DNA of 64,000 nucleotides from JAGVSZ01 sp963716855 (GTDB taxonomy: Bacteria; Pseudomonadota; Gammaproteobacteria; Burkholderiales; SG8-39). The notes beneath the pieces are model-generated. The model had not been told where the DNA came from, searched no databases, and saw nothing but the letters and a program-made list of their open reading frames with translations. The position numbers and the translations under genes are program-made. Shown piece by piece: positions 57,835 through 64,000 of this stretch. Each line of letters begins with the position of its first letter. Within the stretch, counting starts at the first letter, position 1. The stretch covers positions 496,001 to 560,000 of the forward strand of contig CAVQUV010000019.1 of assembly GCA_963716855.1 (NCBI GenBank), in the 5' to 3' direction.

Positions 57835-57916
57835 GGCTCTCCTCCTTGGCTGTGACAAGTGAACGAATCGTTGCTGTCGGGTTGAGGACGACCGTGACCC
57901 CTCCAATCGGAAAGTC

Positions 57917-58483
57917 TCAAAGGCTATCCAGGGCCGCGGGTCCGCGCACACACCACGAGAATAGTTCTCCGCTCTTTGAAGGGTTGCCCACGGGGGAGCC
58001 GAGTCCAGCCTGGAAGGTCACAGCCCATGCCGCATCGGCGATGACGCCGGGGATGGTCGAGTTAGTAGCCGACCAGTAGACCTGCGGCTGAACGCCGGCA
58101 AACGGATGACCTGCCGGCAAAGCGGGTCCGGGATCAGGAACAGAGGGTCATACAGGCTTGCGAGTTCATTTATCGAGAGGAGCCGCCAGCCCATCCGCCC
58201 CCCGACTTGCTTGTTGAGGCAGAAATGTACGGAACCGACCCAGTCGTCACGGAATGGACTTGGCGTTCTCTCCCACACCAATCCCGTCTCCCGGTCCAAG
58301 ACTGCTTGGCTGCTGAAATTGGACAAAACAATGAAGCGAGTTGGCACTCGGCAGCGTCTGATCCCAAGACGGTGTGGCGTAGTACGGCCCGTTAGCCGTC
58401 GTCTGCGCGTGAGCAGGTGTGACGGCGAACGTAGCCAATCCCCATCCGATCAGAGCGAGTGTGCGCGACAGTGCACGTTTCAT
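57917..58483 (-). pseudogene. DUF1566 (Lcl-type) exported protein, copy 2, two frameshifts
   Basis: A tandem paralogue with a nearly identical signal peptide (LIGWGLATFAVTPAHAQTTA) and YYATPSWDQTLPS start. One frameshift near 58345 (the text continues TRFIVLSNFSSQAVLDRETG one frame over) and another near 58115 (continues AGHPFAGVQPQVYWSATN, ending GELFSWCVRGP). With one base removed and one added the protein would be complete. The upstream leader (CACTTGTCACA-ACCAAGGAGGA) is also shared with copy 1. Confidence 0.8.
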
Positions 58484-58735
58484 GGCAGTCCTCCTTGGTT
58501 GTGACAAGTGAACGATTCGTTCCGGCGCATCGCCCACGGGCTCTTTGCTTTTCGCGCGCTCCATGGGCTATGGACTGGTTGTGCCGAGCGAACGCCTCAG
58601 AACCGCGAAATTCCGAACTCCCCGCGTTCCTCGGCGAATGGTGGATCGGAGAGCCGGCGCAGCCGCGATGGCCGCCAAGCAAGAGCCTGCGGGCGAGATG
58701 GCGGCCCATCTCTCATCCCCCGTGCCGATCGGCGG

Positions 58736-59335
58736 CTAGTGGCGTCGTCTGCGGAGGATGCGTCGGCCGCCGAGGACCGCAAGGACGCCGGCAAGCAGGG
58801 CCAGCGTTCCGGGCTCCGGGGCGGCCTGGGTGGTCACTGCGTTGCTAATGCTAAAGCCCGGATCGACTCCCGGCATCAACTGCTGAAAGAGGACGTACGC
58901 CAGCAGTCCGTCGCCACTAACGCCGGAAGAGAAGCCGGCAATTCCTAGGAGCGAGCCTGGGAGCAGTAAGCCGCTGCTGGTGATATTCGACAAGGTCAGA
59001 TCGGAGGCGTCGAACTCGGCTTGATAAACGCTCTGATAAAGCCCGCCCACGTCCAGCGGGCTGACGACACCGTCAGTGAAGTTCAGATCAAAACTCCAAT
59101 CCTGCAAGCCACTTGCGCCCGTGATTTCAATGGGCAGCAGGAACGCGTTGGCAGAGAGCGGAGAGGAAAGACTACCAAGGGGATCAAAGAGAGAACTGGG
59201 GATGCTAGTCGTCGGCGTCCCAACCAAGATTCCAGCCCCGGCCCAAGGCGAAGCCACCAGCGCAAGGAACCCACTCGCGAGAGCGACGAGCAATGCGCGT
59301 TTGGCCACTGCCCGACACAACAACCTTCGGATCAT
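58736..59335 (-). CDS. PEP-CTERM sorting domain protein
   Basis: 199-aa exported protein: signal peptide at about residues 1-33 (RALLVALASGFLALVASPWA), a beta-rich middle resembling PEP-CTERM adhesin or cohesin-like domains (PIEITGASGLQDWSFDLNFT, GLLAYVLFQQLMPGVDPGF), and the C-terminal sorting signal PEPGTLALLAGVLAVLGGRR followed by basic residues. Such proteins are processed by exosortase EpsH and are linked to exopolysaccharide and floc formation. ATG at 59335 chosen to give the signal peptide. No exosortase gene is in the window. Confidence 0.9.
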   Translation of the reverse strand: MIRRLLCRAVAKRALLVALASGFLALVASPWAGAGILVGTPTTSIPSSLFDPLGSLSSPLSANAFLLPIEITGASGLQDWSFDLNFTDGVVSPLDVGGLYQSVYQAEFDASDLTLSNITSSGLLLPGSLLGIAGFSSGVSGDGLLAYVLFQQLMPGVDPGFSISNAVTTQAAPEPGTLALLAGVLAVLGGRRILRRRRH

Positions 59336-59483
59336 TTGTGCACCCTCCCCGGTTCGCACCACTGAATCGCGCTGCTGCGGCGCACGAAGCCACGACGGTC
59401 TGGGTGGCGCACGCAGAACCTCCCCCTCCTCGGACGGTCCTGACAAAGGCCGGGCCTTGGAGAGGCCCCAACACTAGGCCCTA

Positions 59484-59498
59484 GGCATAGGGCATGCC
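59484..59498 (-). promoter_or_regulatory. Possible sigma-54 promoter upstream of the PEP-CTERM gene
   Basis: On the minus strand GGCATGCCCTATGCC has the GG-N10-GC arrangement of -24/-12 promoters, with GGCA and TGC matching the consensus TGGCAC-N5-TTGC in part. It is also a perfect inverted repeat (GGCAT/ATGCC). It lies about 150 bases before the start. PEP-CTERM genes are often controlled by the PrsK/PrsR sigma-54 system, which makes the match worth noting. Confidence 0.35.
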
Positions 59499-60228
59499 GA
59501 CTCCGTTTAAGCCCAACAATCAACAAGTTAATTGAACGCTCAAATTAGAGTCATTCTCGAATGTTAAGACAGCTCGACAGTCGCAGGGGAACTCGTCGGG
59601 TGGGGCTGCGCGGCAACTCCTAGCGGGGGAGGCAGAGCCGTGAGACTCGACTAACGAGATCGGCGCGTGGCTCTCGGCGATGGCGCAGTACCGCTGCTTT
59701 TGGGCCTGCACGGAGAAGTCCGTGAAGGGCCGCTTCTCCAGAGGACGAAGGGCAGCAACGGGTCGAGAGCGTCGTGGAACGACCGCTTCCGGCGACGTCG
59801 TTGTACCGCCGCTTCTGGCCGACAGCCGCGGTTCCCTATGTTCGCCGAAAGCGGGTTTTGGAAGAATCAGGCTCTTGCCGCGAAGGGCAGCTTACGCGCT
59901 TAGTTGCGAACTCACGCAACCGGCCATCAGCCGCCGGTCACTGTTGCTGCCCAATCCACTACAAAGCAGTCGTTCCTCTCCAGGGTCACCGATTGCCTGT
60001 GCCGTGAGGCACAATTCGGTTAACCAGATCTTCATATCGCGGTTAAGTTGAAGATGTATCTCGATAAACCGCGTTGGGCGTCCGAAACGAGTCGAGGCCG
60101 GCGTTGCGCAGGGCGAACCGTTCGCCGGCCGAAGCGGTCACGAAAATAACCGAGGAGCGTGTGCTCGCCACGATGCATCGCTGCCGCTGCGCCGAGCATG
60201 ACGCTCACGATGCTGCCGAATCGCTGCG
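59499..60228. other. Gene-poor stretch
   Basis: No supportable gene. ORFs across 59680-60051 are Ser/Arg-rich and lack family features. The text near 59795-59845 resembles the degraded GACCGCTTCTGGCC relics noted elsewhere. This is also more AT-rich in places (59500-59570, 60020-60065), which may hold promoters. Confidence 0.4.
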
Positions 60229-60546
60229 TCATGGCTTGTACTCCCTCGGTGGTTGGCCGGTCTTTCGATGCCGGCTCGACGGCATTCTAGTCGGCAGCGC
60301 GCGACAATGCGACGGTCGCCGGGCAACGACGGCTGGCAGCTTCAAGGCCCCTGCCCCGCCCTCCGGCGTGCTACTTGATGACCGGCAGCGTTCAGCGTCG
60401 GTGAAGATAATCCGCCGACGACCGAGACGCGCCTTGAGCATCCGGTTCTCGGCCTTGAGGTATTCGATGAACCCTTCCTGCTCGCGGGCGAGCCACGCAG
60501 CGAGCACGACGATCAGAAGCCGCATCAGCGCCGGCGCTTGAACCAT
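60229..60546 (-). pseudogene. Remnant of an integrase-core transposase (N-terminal part)
   Basis: The frame begins with MRLLIVVLAAWLAREQEGFIEYLKAENRMLKARLGRRRII in two blocks, followed by FTDAERCR. This is the characteristic N-terminus of a family of integrase-core (rve) transposases that continue with an HTH and the DDE domain. After FTDAERCR the frame loses the pattern and stops without the catalytic domain, so it is a truncated relic. Confidence 0.65.
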
Positions 60547-60715
60547 GCTGCGAGCCTAACCCAGGCCGTCGCATCATGCTCGCTCGACCTCGATTGAGTA
60601 TCTGGAAACTACGAGCTCAAGATTGACAGAGGTCGCGTCGCCTAGTGAGGCGTGGGAAGGGACTTCCTATCCGAGAACAAAATCGTGACAATTAAGTATT
60701 CTTTGGAGCGTGAAA

Positions 60716-60991
60716 ATGGCAAGGATAGTGAAGTGCGTCAAACTGGGCCGGGAAGCCGAAGGCTTGGATTTTGCCCCCTATCCCGGGGAACTTGGAAAGA
60801 AGATATTCGACAACGTATCCAAGGAAGCCTGGAAGCAATGGCTGGAGCACCAAAAGATGCTGGTGAACGAGAACCGCCTCAATCTAGCCGACGCCAAGGC
60901 GCGCAAATACCTGACGGAGCAGATGGATAAACATTTCTTCGGCAGCGGCGCCGACGTGGCGGCGGGTTACGTGCCCCAATCCAGCAAATAG
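60716..60991 (+). CDS. yggX: Oxidative damage protection / iron trafficking protein YggX
   Basis: 91-aa protein of the YggX family, which protects Fe-S clusters and is linked to iron trafficking. The sequence is very typical: ARIVKCVKLGREAEGLDFAP, YPGELGKKIFDNVSKEAW, MLVNENRLNLADAKARKYL and FFGSGADVAAGYVP. The ATG with GGAG seven bases upstream was chosen over a GTG two codons earlier. It marks the return from accessory to core sequence. Confidence 0.96.
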   Translation: MARIVKCVKLGREAEGLDFAPYPGELGKKIFDNVSKEAWKQWLEHQKMLVNENRLNLADAKARKYLTEQMDKHFFGSGADVAAGYVPQSSK

Positions 60992-61005
60992 TCCGGACCG
61001 GGCGG

Positions 61006-62280
61006 TCAAGGCTCCAGACTGTTGGAGATATGTTCCGCAGACGACTCGTGCACCTTGTATTCCGGTTGAATGTCGAACAGCAGCTTGGCGTGCGCCAGCC
61101 TCAGCACCGTCTCGGCTTCGGCCGGGCTCGCGCATAGCGAAAAGATGAATCCGAGGTAACTCGCTCCTTCTGGGGGCGGGGCGATGATTTGACCGGGCTG
61201 CGCCGTGATCCTGACCCCGGTGATGCCGGGTACGTTCAATGCGGTTTCCAGGTTATGTACACCTCGGTAGACGCCGCGCCGGGGGATGGGAATCATCATC
61301 ACGCCGGCGCCTTCACGGGATGCGCTCAACGCCACGGGTTGATTCAGCGCGTGGCGCAGGATCAGCTCCTCAAGCGTCATGCCGAGTGCATGGCGGAGTG
61401 CCATGCCGCACAGACCCCCGATCGAGCGGGCCGCCACTTCCAGCAGCCACACGCCTTCGGCGTTGACCCGCATTTCGGCATGCACCGGCCCGGTGACTAG
61501 CCCGGCCAGCCTGCATGCGCGCTGCACCGCGTGACGAATTTCCTCCTGGGTCTGGTTGGGTAGGCGGGAAGGCGTGACGTAAATGGTCTCCTCGAAATAG
61601 GGCCCGTCCAGCGGATCGGGCTTGTCGAACAACGCCAGCGCGTGAAGTTCGGCGTGATCGAGGATGCCCTCCAGCGCATTTTCCCAACCCGGAATGAAGT
61701 CCTCGACGACGAGACCGAGTTCAGCCGCGTCGCGGTCCGCTTTATTCTGGATGCCTTTCACCCAGCTCACCGCCTGCAGGTATTCCTCGGCGTTGTCGGC
61801 CCGGATCACACCGCGGCTTCCCGAAAGCCTTCTTGCCTTGACGACGACCGGCCATTTCAGCTGCGAAAGCAATTGGGCCGGATCGGCGTCGCTCGGCAGA
61901 TGGCGAAAGTCCGGGCACGGCAATCCGCGCTCTCTTTGCATTCGCCTGAACGCCAGCTTGTCGCGCAGGCGCCGCACCGCCTCGGGCGGATTAGCCGAAA
62001 GGCCCAGGCGTTGGTTGAGCAGCGCGGCGAGCTCGAGCCCCGAATCGTCCACCGCGAGCACGGCGTCGGGCTTGTGCTCGAGCGAGCGCAATACGATTCC
62101 GAGCGCTTCACCGGGCTTGTCGAAATGCACTGCCATGATCGGATCGAGTCCCCACTCCGGGGCCAACTGGTGACAGTAGTCGGCGACGGTGACAATCTCG
62201 ATGCCCAGCTTCTTTCCCGCCGCAAGGAAGGCCTCATTGCGGTACGAGGTGGTGGGGAGCAAGAGCAATACGCGCTGCAT
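61006..62280 (-). CDS. ATP-grasp domain protein
   Basis: 424-aa enzyme with an N-terminal pre-ATP-grasp domain (VLLLLPTTSYRNEAFLAAGKKL) and an ATP-grasp core: WPVVVKARRLSGSRGVIRA (ATP loop), VVEDFIPGWENALEGI and GPVHAEMRVNAEGVWLLEVA followed by AR (metal-binding Glu). The C-terminal third (PIPRRGVYRGVHNLETALNV, GQIIAPPPEGASYLGFIFS) is the carbamoyl-phosphate-synthase-like biotin-carboxylase C-terminal style. It probably ligates a carboxylate to an amine; substrate unknown. It lies 16 bases downstream of the radical SAM gene, so they likely act together. Confidence 0.85.
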   Translation of the reverse strand: MQRVLLLLPTTSYRNEAFLAAGKKLGIEIVTVADYCHQLAPEWGLDPIMAVHFDKPGEALGIVLRSLEHKPDAVLAVDDSGLELAALLNQRLGLSANPPEAVRRLRDKLAFRRMQRERGLPCPDFRHLPSDADPAQLLSQLKWPVVVKARRLSGSRGVIRADNAEEYLQAVSWVKGIQNKADRDAAELGLVVEDFIPGWENALEGILDHAELHALALFDKPDPLDGPYFEETIYVTPSRLPNQTQEEIRHAVQRACRLAGLVTGPVHAEMRVNAEGVWLLEVAARSIGGLCGMALRHALGMTLEELILRHALNQPVALSASREGAGVMMIPIPRRGVYRGVHNLETALNVPGITGVRITAQPGQIIAPPPEGASYLGFIFSLCASPAEAETVLRLAHAKLLFDIQPEYKVHESSAEHISNSLEP

Positions 62281-62296
62281 GAGTCCGGTTCGGCGC

Positions 62297-63772
62297 TTAG
62301 AAGCTTTGCAACTGCTGGGTGGTGGGTTCCGCGCAGCAGTACCAAGGCTCCGAAAGGTGCGGGATCGGCGCGCCGAGGTTCAGGTGGTCGAGCGGCGGAG
62401 CGGTCCTGCCGAGCGCCTTGTGGGCCATCGCCCAGATTCTCTCGAATATCCTGCGGCGCGAAAGCCCCTCTTCCTCGGCTCGCGCGACGAACGCCTGAAC
62501 TTGGCTCTGCAGCTCATCGACACGGGAGTCTTGGTGCCGCCAGGGGTAACCCAAAATCTTCGCGTCGAAATCCTGGATCAGGTCGCGGAAGCCCGCCAGT
62601 TTCAGCAGGTACGAGCCCTCCGGCACCAGCAGGCGGATGCAGAGCTGGATCGGCGGCACGCTTTCGACCAGCTCGAACTCGATCAGCCGCCGCAACAACT
62701 CGACATAGCCTTCGAGCGTGATCCACGGCGTGAAGGCGACGAAGGTCGGCGCGAAAGCGATGCCCACTTCGCGAAGCAGCGCCACCGCGCGGCCGAAGTC
62801 CCCGGCGGTATGGTTCTTGTCGAGGTATGCCAATATCCGGTCATCCACCGCCTCGACGGCAGCGGTGACATACAGGCATCCGCAGCGCTTCAATTCCGGC
62901 AGCAGCTCAGCGTGATCGATGAGATGCTGCACTTTGATCGTGGCATCGAAGGTGACGTCCGGAAATTCCGCGTGCAGCGCCCGCGCGAGCTTCAGCGCAT
63001 GGGTCGGACCATTGAAAAAATCCGGGTCGCCGAAGGAGACGTGCTCCGCGCCCTTCGCCACCTGGCTGCGGATGTCGGCCATCACCACCGGCATCGGCAC
63101 GATGCGGAATTTTCCCTGGTACACGGGCACCACCGGACAGTGGCGGCACAAATGCTTGCAGCCTCGGCTGCCCTCGGCGAATCCCACGACCTTGGTGCTG
63201 CCGTCTGGGATTTGCAGATGGGCGTAACGGGCAAGGGGCGGCAACCCGGTCCGGTCGGGGATGAGAAACTCGATCCGGTTGAGGTTGATGAGCGGCTCGC
63301 TCTGGACCTCGGCGCGCCGGTTGCTTCGCAGGCGCCCGGCGAGGCTCACCAACCCCGGTTCGAATTCGCCGCCGAGAACCGTTCCGACGCCGAGTCCCCT
63401 CAGGAGCGTTTCATTCATCGGCGCATACAGTCCGTAGACACACAAGTGGGCCGCTGGGGCGAGCGCCTTGATGCGCGGGATCGCTTCGACCGCGATGCGC
63501 GTGGCGGTATGCATGCCGACGTAGATCGCCACGAGGCTGGCGCCGGCGAGGGTGCGCGGATCGAGGCTTTGCAGCGAAAGATCTATGCACGCCACCCGGA
63601 AGCCCGCCTTTTTCAGCCATGCGGCGGGCTCCGCGAGCGCGAAAGGCTGGCGCCCCAACTCGTAAGGATTGATCAGCACCGCCTTGAACGGCACCTCGCT
63701 TGTCACGCTGCCGAGGCCCTCGACAGCGACGCCGGCGAGTGTTTCGGGAGATGTTCGAGGCTCGGTGAGCAT
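62297..63772 (-). CDS. B12-binding-type radical SAM protein with CCAEP tail
   Basis: 491-aa protein. An N-terminal Rossmann-like, cobalamin-binding-type domain (about residues 28-150: VLINPYELGRQPFALAEPAA, LVAIYVGMHTATRIAVE) precedes the radical SAM core with the cluster motif GCKHLCRHCPVVP (Cys 205, 209, 212), FGDPDFFNG and an AdoMet-binding barrel. The C-terminus reads PWYCCAEPTT (CCAEP at 479-483). I recognise this as the CUAEP/CCAEP-tail radical SAM group, in which some members carry selenocysteine at the first U position; this one has Cys. The substrate is unknown. Paired with the ATP-grasp gene. Confidence 0.85.
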   Translation of the reverse strand: MLTEPRTSPETLAGVAVEGLGSVTSEVPFKAVLINPYELGRQPFALAEPAAWLKKAGFRVACIDLSLQSLDPRTLAGASLVAIYVGMHTATRIAVEAIPRIKALAPAAHLCVYGLYAPMNETLLRGLGVGTVLGGEFEPGLVSLAGRLRSNRRAEVQSEPLINLNRIEFLIPDRTGLPPLARYAHLQIPDGSTKVVGFAEGSRGCKHLCRHCPVVPVYQGKFRIVPMPVVMADIRSQVAKGAEHVSFGDPDFFNGPTHALKLARALHAEFPDVTFDATIKVQHLIDHAELLPELKRCGCLYVTAAVEAVDDRILAYLDKNHTAGDFGRAVALLREVGIAFAPTFVAFTPWITLEGYVELLRRLIEFELVESVPPIQLCIRLLVPEGSYLLKLAGFRDLIQDFDAKILGYPWRHQDSRVDELQSQVQAFVARAEEEGLSRRRIFERIWAMAHKALGRTAPPLDHLNLGAPIPHLSEPWYCCAEPTTQQLQSF

Positions 63773-63813
63773 TTCGCGGTAAGCGGATACGAACGAAAAA
63801 CGGCAAAGGGTGA

Positions 63814-64000
63814 TTACTTCGACTTTGGACGCTGCTCGAACGCGCCCGCAGCGGGCTCACGGCTCGCTCCCGCTTGCGTCATGCGCTTGAGGTAGCGCTG
63901 CCACATTTCGTCTTGGTGAAGTCCGTAGTCATAGAGAATGTCCCACGAATATAGGCCGGTATCGTGGCCGTCGGAAAAGCAGAGCTGGATCGCGTAGCTG
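63814..64000 (-). CDS. DUF971 (GBBH-like N-terminal domain) protein, C-terminal part
   Basis: Partial; the start lies beyond the window. The frame reads SYAIQLCFSDGHDTGLYSWD then ILYDYGLHQDEMWQRYLKRM, the conserved end of DUF971 proteins, which are the isolated N-terminal domain of gamma-butyrobetaine hydroxylase and bind zinc. Related proteins near Fe-S genes have been linked to cluster biology. It lies 41 bases upstream of the radical SAM gene on the same strand and could be in the same operon. Confidence 0.88.
   Translation of the reverse strand, partial: SYAIQLCFSDGHDTGLYSWDILYDYGLHQDEMWQRYLKRMTQAGASREPAAGAFEQRPKSK

Noticed and set aside
59680..60051. 123-aa plus-strand ORF
   Set aside because: Ser/Arg-rich, overlaps degraded palindromic relics, and has no recognisable motif.

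Overview
The window is high-GC DNA from the chromosome of a Gram-negative proteobacterium, most likely a betaproteobacterium of the Rhodocyclales/Nitrosomonadales/Burkholderiales type. The evidence is gene order: ffh next to a cytochrome-assembly gene, pilB-pilC-pilD-coaE-zapD-yacG in one run, a complete dcw (division and cell wall) cluster closed by lpxC, and secA-argJ next to it. An LPS gene (lpxC), type IV pilus genes and a PEP-CTERM protein fit the same assignment. I saw no rRNA, tRNA or CRISPR array.

Layout. 1-5.6 kb: an oligopeptide/dipeptide ABC importer operon (+), ending in an M20 deacetylase. 5.8-6.2 kb: a small membrane protein. 6.3-9.8 kb (-): the ribosome/SRP block rpsP-rimM-trmD-rplS, with a recognisable promoter and terminator, and ffh. 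9.85-17.9 kb (+): a CcsA-like protein, a CorC-type CNNM/CBS protein, the pilBCD pilus motor/platform/peptidase genes, coaE, zapD and yacG. 17.9-24.9 kb (-): a Nudix-ThiE fusion, a DUF815 ATPase, argJ, secA and an M23 peptidase. 24.9 kb (+): a DUF721 gene. 25.4-44.5 kb (-): mraZ-rsmH-ftsL-ftsI-murE-murF-mraY-murD-ftsW-[88-aa ORF]-murG-murC-murB-ddlB-ftsQ-ftsA-ftsZ-lpxC. Most junctions overlap by a few bases, so this looks like one long translationally coupled transcription unit.

From 44.5 to 60.6 kb the sequence changes to a loose accessory region with long gene-poor gaps and many broken genes. An IS66-family element (45515-48045, 8-bp target duplication) sits in the signal peptide of a secreted SNase-type nuclease. 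An IS5-family element (51070-52416, CTAG duplication) sits after codon 5 of a large SIR2-PIN fusion gene. Directly upstream of that gene is a predicted PD-(D/E)XK nuclease gene, and between the two are two operator-like palindromes. I read the pair as a candidate antiphage defence module, recently inactivated or altered by IS5. Further on are a cytochrome c, a small HExxH metalloprotein, two tandem DUF1566 paralogues that are both broken, a cohesin-like remnant, a PEP-CTERM protein with a possible sigma-54 promoter, and a transposase remnant.

60.7-64 kb returns to ordinary genes: yggX, then (-) an ATP-grasp protein, a B12-type radical SAM protein with a CCAEP tail, and the end of a DUF971 gene.

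The dcw genes supply cytoplasmic peptidoglycan precursors (MurB-F, Ddl), the lipid-linked steps (MraY, MurG) and the divisome (FtsL, I, W, Q, A, Z); ZapD and YacG in the pilus block add Z-ring bundling and gyrase control. Two sequence-level problems deserve checking: a likely single-base frameshift at the end of murG, and a displaced reading-frame segment inside the IS66 transposase.
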